In this document: piece after piece, positions 12,691-20,541 of the stretch
Layout: every line of letters begins with the position of its first letter
Numbering within the stretch: the stretch's first letter is position 1
Assembly (NCBI GenBank): GCA_018828125.1
Contig: JAHJWB010000013.1
Coordinates: forward strand, 62,001 to 126,000
Length of the DNA: 64,000 nucleotides
Source of the DNA: Gammaproteobacteria bacterium
GTDB taxonomy: Bacteria; Pseudomonadota; Gammaproteobacteria; Burkholderiales; Burkholderiaceae_C
Direction of reading: 5' to 3'
The notes under the pieces: generated by a model
What the model was told of the DNA's origin: nothing
Database searches by the model: none
What the model saw: the letters and a program-made list of their open reading frames with translations, nothing else
Translations under genes and position numbers: made by a program

Positions 12691-13785
12691 TCAGGGCAGC
12701 ACACACACCTGGTTACGCCCTGAGGATTTGGCCTGGAACAGCGCCTGGTCCGCACGGGCTACGGCCTGGGCCAAGTGCTGAAGGGGCGCAATCTCGCAGG
12801 CGCCGATGGACACGGTGAGGGGTTCGGGGTCGGTCACGCTCTCCACGCTTTTGCGCAGCTTTTCAGCCACCGTGAGGGCGTCGGCCAGGGGTGTCTGGGG
12901 CAGGCAGACCAGAAACTCCTCGCCACCCCAGCGAATGATCTCGTCGCCGCGGCGTAGGGCGTTTTGCAGCACGCGGGCGACCGACTGCAGGGCTTTGTCG
13001 CCCGTGTCATGCCCAAACCGGTCGTTGATGCTTTTGAATCGGTCGAGGTCGAGCATCAGGATGGACGACACGGGCTCGAACAAGGATGTCCGGTACACGC
13101 GGCGGTCGACCAAGTCCAGGGCGTGGCGGTTGAGCAGGCCCGTCAGCGCATCGTGGTACGCAGCCCGCTGCAGTTCCTCGCGCTCCGCAGCCACCGTCAT
13201 GAGTGAGCCAAACAACTCGGCAAGCCCCGCAAACAGGCCAATTCCTACGTCATCAAAGTAGCGCTCGCGGTCGGCATACAACACAAAGATGCCGCTGTAG
13301 CCATGGAAGGCCGAGGTGATGGGCAAGGCCAGGACATGGCGGATGCCGTGTTGCCGCGCGGCATGGCGCCAGGGGCCGAACAGTGAAAACTGCGACACAG
13401 TGAAAGCATCGGCAGGTTTGCCATCCAAGATCGAAAAGGCGGGGCCCACCTGGGTGATCAGGTTGCGCTCAATGCACAGGGATTCGGCATATTCCAGCGC
13501 CGGTCCCGCAAACACCTGGGGACGAATGGTCTGGGTGTCCGATGGCCCGAACCAGGTCCAGGCCAGGCGAATGCGGGGTGTGATGTCGGCAATTGCCTGG
13601 CACACACCGCGGATAATCTCCAGCTCGCCCCGCCCCAGCACCAGCTGGGCAGAGCGTTTGAGCAGCATTTCAGCCAGGGCCGAGCGCTCGCTTTGCGCAT
13701 CAAAGCCATCGCCCGATGGCGATGCAGACGGTGTTGCAGACGATGGTACCGGCGTGCCGAGACGAAGACGTTTTTTGAAGAACAT
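12691..13785 (-). CDS. Diguanylate cyclase with GAF-like sensor domain
   Basis: The 364-residue protein has an N-terminal region of about 190 residues resembling a GAF domain (RQHGIRHVLALPI, GYSGIFVLYADRERYF) and a C-terminal GGDEF domain. The active site reads GGEEF (about residues 287-291) and is preceded by an intact inhibitory RxxD site (RRGD) at the correct five-residue spacing. It therefore probably makes c-di-GMP with product feedback inhibition. There is no signal peptide or membrane segment, so it is likely cytoplasmic. The gene lies 74 bases downstream of a much larger GGDEF-EAL gene on the same strand. Confidence 0.9.
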   Translation of the reverse strand: MFFKKRLRLGTPVPSSATPSASPSGDGFDAQSERSALAEMLLKRSAQLVLGRGELEIIRGVCQAIADITPRIRLAWTWFGPSDTQTIRPQVFAGPALEYAESLCIERNLITQVGPAFSILDGKPADAFTVSQFSLFGPWRHAARQHGIRHVLALPITSAFHGYSGIFVLYADRERYFDDVGIGLFAGLAELFGSLMTVAAEREELQRAAYHDALTGLLNRHALDLVDRRVYRTSLFEPVSSILMLDLDRFKSINDRFGHDTGDKALQSVARVLQNALRRGDEIIRWGGEEFLVCLPQTPLADALTVAEKLRKSVESVTDPEPLTVSIGACEIAPLQHLAQAVARADQALFQAKSSGRNQVCVLP

Positions 13786-13859
13786 GAGCGGAAAGCGTTC
13801 CGATGCGGGCCGTTCAGGGAACGCCGTGCTGGGAGCAGGTCAGGAAAGGCGAGGGAGCA

Positions 13860-16800
13860 TCATGCACCCGGACCTGTCCCCGAACCGCCTGGAGGGTCAA
13901 CGAGTGCGCCATTGGTCTGCCGCACCAGGGCCTCAAAGTCCGCCACCGGTACTGGCGGGCTCAGCAGATAGCCTTGCCATGCATGGCAGTTGTGGCGGGC
14001 CAGAAAGTCGCGCTGGTCTTCTGTTTCCACGCCCTCGGCAATCACGCGCAGGCCCAGGCTAGTTCCCAGGGCCACTACCGTGCGTGCAATGGCGGCGTCG
14101 TTGGGGTCCGTCAATACATCGCGCACAAAACTCTGATCGATCTTGAGCTGATCAAGCGGCAGTCGCTTGAGATAAGACAACGAGGAGTACCCGGTGCCAA
14201 AGTCGTCCAGCGAGAACCCCACGCCGTAGCCCTTGAGCAAGCCCATCTTCTCGATCGTGTCTTCCACGTCCTGCAGCAGCAGGCTCTCGGTCATCTCCAG
14301 CTTGAGCTGATGCCCGTCGGCCCCCGACCCCGCCAGCGACGCCAGCACCTGCGCCACAAAGCCGACCTGGTGAAACTGGCGTGGGCTGACGTTGACCGCC
14401 AGGCTCAGCCCTGCAAAGTCTGGCTGGCGCGCCCAGACGGCCAGGCGTTTGCAGGCCGCCTGCAGCACCCATTCGCCCAGGGGCAGGATCAGCCCGGTGT
14501 CTTCTGCCAGCGGTATGAAGTGCGCGGGCGAAATGAACCCGTCGCGCGGATGGCGCCAGCGCAGCAGCGCTTCTGCACCGGTGATGCGGCCATGGTCGAT
14601 CTGGGGTTGGTAGTACAGCTCGAACTGGCCTTGGGCCAGTCCCACGCGCATGTCCAGCTCCAGCGCGGCGCGGGCTGTCACGGCGGCTTGCATCTGGGGG
14701 TCGTAATACCGCAGGGTGTCGCGCCCCGCATCCTTGGCTTGGTACAGTGCTAGATCAGCGCGTTTGAGCAACTCGTCCACCGTCTCACGCATGCCACTGA
14801 AGATGGTGATGCCCATGCTGATGGAGCTGTGATGCTCGCCGCCGTCCAGTTCGTAGGGTTCGCGCAGCACGGACAGAATGCGCTGGCCCACTTCTTCGCT
14901 GCGGGCGGCGGCGTCCTCGGGGCTGTCGCCCAGGTCTTCCAGCACCACCACAAATTCATCGCCGCCCTGCCGGGCCACGGTGTCGTCCTCGTGCACGCAG
15001 CTGCGCAGCCGGTGGGACACATGCTGCAGCAACATGTCGCCCCGGTCATGCCCGCGGGTTTCGTTCAGGGTCTTGAAGTTGTCGAGGTCCAGCATCAGCA
15101 AGGCGCCGCTGCGGTGGTGGCGCGCACTGGTGGCCAGCGCGTGCTGAAGCCGGTCCATCAGAAGGCGCCGGTTGGGCAACCGGGTGAGCGGGTCGTAGTA
15201 AGCCAGCGAATTGATTTCTTCTTCGGCCGCCTTGCGCTGGCTCAGATCCTGCATAGTGATCAGGCGGCCACCTTCGACAAAGATCCCGGAGATTTCGACC
15301 GGTTTGCGCATTCCGTCGGCACACACAATGTTGTATTCGGCGGAGGCAATCACCCCCGCGCTCCGGTTGTTGCGCAGTTTTTCCCGGATCGCACCCCGCT
15401 CTACAGCGTCTGGGTAAGCGCGCAACCACCAGGTATCAATATCGGGGACGTCCTCTTCGGTGTAGCCGCAGATCTGAACATACCGCTCATTGCGAAAACC
15501 GATTCGGCCATCGTCCTGCACCAGGCAAAGTCCCACGGGCAGACGCTCCAGAATGCTGCGCAGGCGCTGCTCGTTGGCGCGCAGGTTCTCTTCCATGCGC
15601 TTGCGCGACGTGATGTCCTGCACCACCGCAATGTGGTAGTCCGACTCGTCCCCTGGCGTCCACATTTGCGACACCGTGAGGTCGACCCACACCGCGTGCC
15701 CGTCCTTGTGGATGTAGCGCTTTTCCAGCCGGAACTCGGGCGTTTCGCCCTGCTTCATGCGCTCCAGTTGCGCCAGGTCGCCGCCCAGATCGTCGGGGTG
15801 GGTGATGGCCTGAAAGTTCAGCGCCAGCAACTCATCGGGTGAGTAGCCCACGATGTCTGCGAAGCGCTGGTTAACTCGCACAAAATTGCCGGTGCGGGCT
15901 TCGACCTGCCCCACACCCATGGTGGCCTGGTTGAAAAGTGCGCGAAACCGCTCTTCACTTTCGTGGCGCGCGTCTTCAGACACCTGCGCGCGCGCCAGCG
16001 CCAGAGTGCGCTGGCGCACCAGCAGACCCACCGTGGACGCCAGCAGCAACGACACCAGGACCCCCACCAGCCCAACCAGCAACGGCAAGCGCGCCTCGGA
16101 AGGGGAGAGAAAGGAACGCGTGGGATAAAAAGTCAGACGCCAACGCCGGTCGTGCACCACCAGGTCGCGCACATGGGCTTCGGCGCCCGGCAGCGCGGCA
16201 GAGGTTTGCTGCAGCAAGGGCCGGACTGTTGTGTCGCCCGTGCCCAGCCGCAGGGGGCCATGGTCGCTCATGGCCACGGTAATGCCGTTCAGAAACCCCT
16301 GGCTGCCCAGTCCCTGCACCAGGTCATACACCCGGATGGTGGACGCCACTGCCCCCAGGAACCGCAGTTCGGGCGTGCCGGCCGTCGGGTCGAACACGGG
16401 CACGCGGATGACAATGCCGGTGCGGTGGTTGTCTTCCTGCAGCAGATCAAAAGGCGCGGACACCACGGTGTGACCGCTGTCGCGGCTGTAGCGCATGGCA
16501 GCGAGGTTGGTGGGCTGGGCGCTGATATCAAGACCCAGCACACTCTCGTTGCCGATCATGGGCCACAGATATTCGGCGACAAAATACTCGTCCCGATCGC
16601 CGGGCGGATGAATCGCAAAATCGGGGAATCCGTCAGGAGACAGTGAGGTGTCGGCACGCACGCGGGCTTCATAGGCCGCTTTTTCGGCCCCGGGCACCCA
16701 GCGGGTAAACGACAGGTTACGTACGCCTGGGTAACGTTGCCCCACCTCTACTTCACTGGCTGCGCGCTCAAAATCCAGGCGCGACAGTCGCGGGTTGGCA

Positions 16801-17138
16801 GTGAACAGGCCGCGCAAGCCGTTGACGACCTCCGTGTGGCCCGCAATGCGCTGGGACAAGGTGTCTGCAAACACCCGGGCCTCCTGAACAAACCGTGCCT
16901 GCTCGATCTGCGCCACCGACTCGGCCTGCTGCTGACCAAAACCCCAGCTCAACAGCAACCCCAACACGGCCACACCCATGCCCGACACCCAGTGTCTGTA
17001 ACGACCTGTTTGCAACAAAGCAGCGATGGGAGGGGAAGTCAGCGGAGACAGACGAAGGGCCTTTGGGTTGCCAGCCGGACATCCGGCCGCGTGGGAAAGC
17101 GCAGGATAGCGGGAATTCAGCCGCTGTGGCGCCAACAT
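13860..17138 (-). CDS. CHASE-PAS-PAS-GGDEF-EAL membrane c-di-GMP signalling protein
   Basis: This 1092-residue protein has a membrane segment near residues 48-66, a periplasmic CHASE domain (about 75-310, with FERAASEVEVGQRYPGVRN), a second membrane segment near 348-372, two PAS domains (FRALFNQATMGVG; LRSILERLPVGLC) with PAC motifs, a GGDEF domain (GGDEF near residue 726) and an EAL domain (EALLRW near 856; DDFGTGYSSLSYLKRLP). Both catalytic signatures are intact, so it could make or degrade c-di-GMP. The GGDEF lacks the RxxD inhibitory site (HEDD instead). The Arg-rich first 45 residues may be upstream of the true start; later in-frame starts are possible. Confidence 0.92.
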   Translation of the reverse strand: MLAPQRLNSRYPALSHAAGCPAGNPKALRLSPLTSPPIAALLQTGRYRHWVSGMGVAVLGLLLSWGFGQQQAESVAQIEQARFVQEARVFADTLSQRIAGHTEVVNGLRGLFTANPRLSRLDFERAASEVEVGQRYPGVRNLSFTRWVPGAEKAAYEARVRADTSLSPDGFPDFAIHPPGDRDEYFVAEYLWPMIGNESVLGLDISAQPTNLAAMRYSRDSGHTVVSAPFDLLQEDNHRTGIVIRVPVFDPTAGTPELRFLGAVASTIRVYDLVQGLGSQGFLNGITVAMSDHGPLRLGTGDTTVRPLLQQTSAALPGAEAHVRDLVVHDRRWRLTFYPTRSFLSPSEARLPLLVGLVGVLVSLLLASTVGLLVRQRTLALARAQVSEDARHESEERFRALFNQATMGVGQVEARTGNFVRVNQRFADIVGYSPDELLALNFQAITHPDDLGGDLAQLERMKQGETPEFRLEKRYIHKDGHAVWVDLTVSQMWTPGDESDYHIAVVQDITSRKRMEENLRANEQRLRSILERLPVGLCLVQDDGRIGFRNERYVQICGYTEEDVPDIDTWWLRAYPDAVERGAIREKLRNNRSAGVIASAEYNIVCADGMRKPVEISGIFVEGGRLITMQDLSQRKAAEEEINSLAYYDPLTRLPNRRLLMDRLQHALATSARHHRSGALLMLDLDNFKTLNETRGHDRGDMLLQHVSHRLRSCVHEDDTVARQGGDEFVVVLEDLGDSPEDAAARSEEVGQRILSVLREPYELDGGEHHSSISMGITIFSGMRETVDELLKRADLALYQAKDAGRDTLRYYDPQMQAAVTARAALELDMRVGLAQGQFELYYQPQIDHGRITGAEALLRWRHPRDGFISPAHFIPLAEDTGLILPLGEWVLQAACKRLAVWARQPDFAGLSLAVNVSPRQFHQVGFVAQVLASLAGSGADGHQLKLEMTESLLLQDVEDTIEKMGLLKGYGVGFSLDDFGTGYSSLSYLKRLPLDQLKIDQSFVRDVLTDPNDAAIARTVVALGTSLGLRVIAEGVETEDQRDFLARHNCHAWQGYLLSPPVPVADFEALVRQTNGALVDPPGGSGTGPGA

Positions 17139-17162
17139 ATGGTTACGATCAAACTTTTAATT

Positions 17163-17215
17163 AAAAAGTGCCTCCAGCGCAACACAGATAAGCGTGAGCA
17201 GCTATGAAATGATGA
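17163..17215 (+). repeat. Palindromic repeat, copy 4 (degenerate)
   Basis: AAGTGCCTCCAGCGC, GATAAGCGTGAGCAGCTAT preserve the order of the consensus but the two arms no longer pair well. It fills most of the gap between the CHASE-GGDEF-EAL start and the scfR stop. Confidence 0.6.
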
Positions 17216-17229
17216 GCATATTTTGTGAA

Positions 17230-18684
17230 TCATGGGTCGCGACGGTTACCCACGAGGAAGAACCCTGCCACCGGGTACGGCGCAAACCTGCTGCGGTTTT
17301 CGTTCACGTCCAGCGCCCGTCCGATGGGCGGAAACGCGCGCTGCGGGCAAGCGTCACGTTCGCACACCTTGCAGCCCATGCCGATGGGCACGGCGGCCTC
17401 GGGGCGTGCTAGGTCCAGCCCGCGCGAGTACACCAGCTGCGGCGCGTGGCGGATGTCGCAGCCCAGTGCCACCGAGAACTCCTTGCCCGGCACGCCCCAC
17501 CCGCCCCCGCCGCGCGCAACGGTGCGCGCCACCCACAGGTAGGCCCGGCCGTCCGGCATGCGCGCCACCTGCGGCACGATGCGCCCGGGTCGGGCAAAGG
17601 CCTCGTACACATTCCACAGCGGGCAAGTGCCGCCGATCTTGCTGAAGTGGAAGTGGGTGGCCGACTGCCGCTTGCTGATGTTGCCCGCCCGATCCACCCG
17701 GATGAAGAAGAACGGCACGCCGCGTGCACTGGGCCGCTGCAGCGTAGAAAGACGGTGGCACACGGTCTCGAAGCCCACGCCAAACTGCTGGCCCAGCCGG
17801 TCAATGTCGTAGTGGTGGGCCTCGGCCGCCTGCAAAAAGGCGGTGTAGGGCAGCACCAGCGCCCCCGCAAAGTAGTTGGCCAGGCCAATGCGCGCCAGCG
17901 CCTGGGCCTGGTCGCTGGACAAACCCGCGCCAGCGGCGAGGCGTTGCAACTCGGCGCCCTGCTCCAGAAACGCCAGCTGCGTTGCCATCTGGAACGCGCG
18001 CTGCCCCCGCTCCAACCCTGCCGCCAACTGCAGCACGCCAGTGTCGGCCTGAAACACGCGCTGCGCCTGCCCCGCCAGGTCGGCCACGTCCACCACCCGC
18101 ACGCCATGGGCGGCCAGCAGGCGTTGGGCCAGCGCCTCGTCGGCCCGGCCGGGCAGCAGGCCCCAGTCGGCGGCACATCGCTCGGCCGCGTCGTCCAGCT
18201 CGGCAATGTGGTTCTGGCGCGCTAAGAAGAAGTCGCGCACTTCTTCATAGGCCATGGGCGGGTGGTGGGCCACGGTGCCCTCCCCGCCCCGGTCATTGCC
18301 CAGGGCGGCCAGGCGTTCGAGCGCCTGGCGATGCCGCTGGTGCAACGCCAGCAGCGTGCGCGCCACGGCGGGCATTCCGGCGGCCAGCTCACGGATCTCG
18401 GCGAGCGACACGGCATCGCCGCCCACACCTGCGGGCAGGTCGGACAGCACTTCGCGCAGGCCGGTGATGAGACGCGCCTCGTCGTCGTCAGAGAACCGCT
18501 GCACATCCACGCCAAACACGGCGTTGATCTTGAGCAGTACGGGCACGGTGAGCGGGCGCTGGTTCTGCTCCAGCTGGTTCAGGTAGCTGGCCGACAGATC
18601 CAAGGCCCGAGCCAGTGCGACCTGGGTCATGCCGCGCTCTTCGCGCAGGCGGCGCAGGCGCACACCCATGAAGGTTTTTTTCAT
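17230..18684 (-). CDS. scfR: Short-chain acyl regulator ScfR/PrpR-like (HTH-IrrE-DUF2083)
   Basis: The 484-residue protein has an N-terminal XRE helix-turn-helix (about residues 8-62, MTQVALARALDLSASYLNQLEQ), a central IrrE-like region with FQMATQLAFLE and a C-terminal DUF2083-type region. Cysteines in GGTCPLWN (about residue 354) and CKVCERDACPQRAFPP (about 437-450) match the pattern proposed to hold an Fe-S cluster in mycobacterial PrpR. The family senses short-chain acyl-CoA and controls methylcitrate genes. It is divergent from the thioesterase-prpC-acnD-prpF run, and the shared promoter carries TTTGCAAA and TTCGCAA boxes. Confidence 0.9.
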   Translation of the reverse strand: MKKTFMGVRLRRLREERGMTQVALARALDLSASYLNQLEQNQRPLTVPVLLKINAVFGVDVQRFSDDDEARLITGLREVLSDLPAGVGGDAVSLAEIRELAAGMPAVARTLLALHQRHRQALERLAALGNDRGGEGTVAHHPPMAYEEVRDFFLARQNHIAELDDAAERCAADWGLLPGRADEALAQRLLAAHGVRVVDVADLAGQAQRVFQADTGVLQLAAGLERGQRAFQMATQLAFLEQGAELQRLAAGAGLSSDQAQALARIGLANYFAGALVLPYTAFLQAAEAHHYDIDRLGQQFGVGFETVCHRLSTLQRPSARGVPFFFIRVDRAGNISKRQSATHFHFSKIGGTCPLWNVYEAFARPGRIVPQVARMPDGRAYLWVARTVARGGGGWGVPGKEFSVALGCDIRHAPQLVYSRGLDLARPEAAVPIGMGCKVCERDACPQRAFPPIGRALDVNENRSRFAPYPVAGFFLVGNRRDP

Positions 18685-18714
18685 CGCTTCTTTCGCAGTG
18701 GAGTGGAGTCATTC

Positions 18715-18808
18715 ATTCGCAAACTTTGCAAATCGCAAACGCTGTCTTCGCAATCTTTCGCCAATTCAGCCCTTACGGAGGGGTGCCATTTTGCGTAAAT
18801 TGCGAAGC
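18715..18808. promoter_or_regulatory. scfR/prp divergent operator region
   Basis: The spacer between scfR (start 18684) and the thioesterase ATG (18809) contains AAACTTTGCAAA at 18721-18732. From memory this equals the core of the RamB operator of actinobacteria, a member of the same regulator family. TTCGCAA boxes occur at 18716 and 18749 and inverted as TTGCGAA at 18801-18807. They are candidate binding sites for ScfR. The placing of the last box against the start codon suggests repression by occlusion. Confidence 0.6.
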
Positions 18809-19207
18809 ATGACAACCCCTCAAGGCACCGTCGAGCTAACGGAAATCGTCTTCCCCGCCGAGGCCAACCACTACGGCACGCTGTTTGGCGGCAACGCCTT
18901 GCAGCTCATGGCCAAGGCGGCGTTTCTGGCGGCACGCGGTGCAGCAGCGCGCGACGTGGTGATGGCGGGCGTGACCGATGTGCGTTTTCTGGCCCCGGTG
19001 CCCGTGGGCCATGTGCTCACGCTGCGCGCCTGGGTCAGTCGCATGGGCCGCAGCTCGCTCACCGTGTGCGTGAACGGCCTGGCCACCACGCTGGGCTCGC
19101 CACCAGAGGCCGTGCTGCAGGGGGTTTTCGACATGGTGGCCGTGGACGCCAAAGGCCGCCCTACGCCCATCGCCAACGCTTATGTGAACCAGGAGGAGAC
19201 ACCATGA
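18809..19207 (+). CDS. Hotdog-fold acyl-CoA thioesterase (YciA/BACH-like)
   Basis: This 132-residue single hotdog domain contains [20 protein letters not shown], where the NHYGTLFGG pattern with the catalytic Asn/Asp position is typical of YciA/acyl-CoA hydrolase proteins, and [16 protein letters not shown]. The family releases CoA from acyl-CoAs in the cytoplasm. The ATG at 18809 is chosen because homology starts there and the upstream codons (an Arg-rich run) overlap the scfR promoter. Its TGA overlaps the prpC ATG by four bases, so the two are translationally coupled. A role in relieving propionyl-CoA or methylcitryl-CoA stress is a plausible inference. Confidence 0.88.
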   Translation: MTTPQGTVELTEIVFPAEANHYGTLFGGNALQLMAKAAFLAARGAAARDVVMAGVTDVRFLAPVPVGHVLTLRAWVSRMGRSSLTVCVNGLATTLGSPPEAVLQGVFDMVAVDAKGRPTPIANAYVNQEETP

Positions 19208-20367
19208 CCACCCCCACCACCGTTGAAACCCCGGGCTTCAAGCCCAAGAAATCCGTGGCCCTGTCGGGCGTGACGGCGGGCAACACCGCCCTGTGCACCG
19301 TGGGCCGCACGGGCAACGACCTGCACTACCGGGGCTACGACATCCTGGACATTGCCGAGGTCTGTGAGTTTGAAGAAATCGCCCACCTGCTGGTGCACGG
19401 CAAGCTGCCCACGCGCGCCGAGCTGCGTGCCTACAAGGCCAAGCTCAAGGCCCTGCGCGGCCTGCCGCTGTCGGTCAAGCAGGCGCTGGAGCAGCTGCCC
19501 GCCGCCAGCCACCCCATGGACGTGATGCGCACGGGCGTGTCGGCCCTGGGCTGCGCCCTGCCCGAAAAGGACGACCACAACCTGCCAGGTGCGCGCGACA
19601 TTGCCGACCGGCTCTTGGCATCGCTGGGTTCCATGCTGCTGTACTGGTACCACTGGGCCAGCTCGGGCCGCCGCATCGAGGTGGAGACGGACGACGACTC
19701 CATCGGCGCGCACTTTTTGCACCTGCTGCACGGCGCCCCGCCCACCGCGGCCTGGGAGCGCGCCATGCACACCTCGCTCAACCTGTATGCCGAGCACGAG
19801 TTCAACGCCAGCACCTTCACCGCCCGCGTGGTGGCAGGCACGGGCAGCGACATGTATTCGGCGATCACCGGCGCCATCGGCGCGCTGCGCGGCCCCAAGC
19901 ATGGCGGCGCGAACGAGGTGGCCTTCGAGATCCAGAAGCGCTACGACAGCCCCAACGAGGCCGAGGCCGACATCCGCCGCCGCGTGGAGGCCAAGGAGGT
20001 CGTGATCGGCTTCGGCCACCCGGTCTACACCGTGAGCGACCCGCGCAACGTCGTCATCAAGGGCGTGGCGCGCAGCCTGTCGCACGAGGCGGGCAGCACC
20101 AAGATGTTCGACATTGCCGAGCGCCTGGAATCGGTGATGTGGGAGGTGAAAAAGATGTTCCCCAACCTCGACTGGTTCAGCGCCGTGAGCTACCACATGA
20201 TGGGTGTGCCCACTGCCATGTTCACGCCGCTGTTCGTCATTGCACGCACCAGCGGCTGGGCGGCACACATCATCGAGCAGCGCATCGACAACAAGATCAT
20301 CCGGCCGAGCGCGAACTACACCGGGCCCGAAGACCTGGCGTTTGTGCCGATCGAACAGCGCGTGTAG
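19204..20367 (+). CDS. prpC: 2-methylcitrate synthase
   Basis: The 387-residue protein has the citrate synthase fold with the PrpC-type motifs [19 protein letters not shown], the catalytic histidines in [10 protein letters not shown] and [13 protein letters not shown], and the catalytic Asp in [16 protein letters not shown]; it ends in [14 protein letters not shown]. It condenses propionyl-CoA with oxaloacetate. The start ATG overlaps the thioesterase stop and is preceded by AGGAGGAGA. Downstream acnD and prpF complete the AcnD-type methylcitrate operon, though a 174-base structured spacer separates prpC from acnD. Confidence 0.95.
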   Translation: MTTPTTVETPGFKPKKSVALSGVTAGNTALCTVGRTGNDLHYRGYDILDIAEVCEFEEIAHLLVHGKLPTRAELRAYKAKLKALRGLPLSVKQALEQLPAASHPMDVMRTGVSALGCALPEKDDHNLPGARDIADRLLASLGSMLLYWYHWASSGRRIEVETDDDSIGAHFLHLLHGAPPTAAWERAMHTSLNLYAEHEFNASTFTARVVAGTGSDMYSAITGAIGALRGPKHGGANEVAFEIQKRYDSPNEAEADIRRRVEAKEVVIGFGHPVYTVSDPRNVVIKGVARSLSHEAGSTKMFDIAERLESVMWEVKKMFPNLDWFSAVSYHMMGVPTAMFTPLFVIARTSGWAAHIIEQRIDNKIIRPSANYTGPEDLAFVPIEQRV

Positions 20368-20390
20368 TGCTGACCCCCGCCCCTTTCTCT

Positions 20391-20508
20391 TCCTCCCTCT
20401 CCCCTCGCGGGAGAGGGCCGGGGAGAGGGGGTGAACCACCGCAGCGCTACCTTGCCACAGCCCCCTCTCCCCCAACCCCTCTCCCGCGAGGGAAGAGGGG
20501 AGTGAACC
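20391..20508. repeat. Inverted pair of CCCTCTCCC/GGGAGAGGG elements between prpC and acnD
   Basis: The left unit has CCCTCTCCC (20395-20403), CTCGC and GGGAGAGGG (20409-20417). The right unit (20461-20505) is essentially its inverted copy, with CTCTCCCGCGAGGGAAGAGG and AGTGAACC mirroring GGTGAACC. Together they can fold into one long stem around a loop of about 30 bases. This is a widely seen proteobacterial REP-like sequence. It may attenuate or stabilise the prpC-acnD transcript. Confidence 0.75.
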
Positions 20509-20541
20509 GACGGGCGCCACAATGCCCCGCCACTCAAGCCC

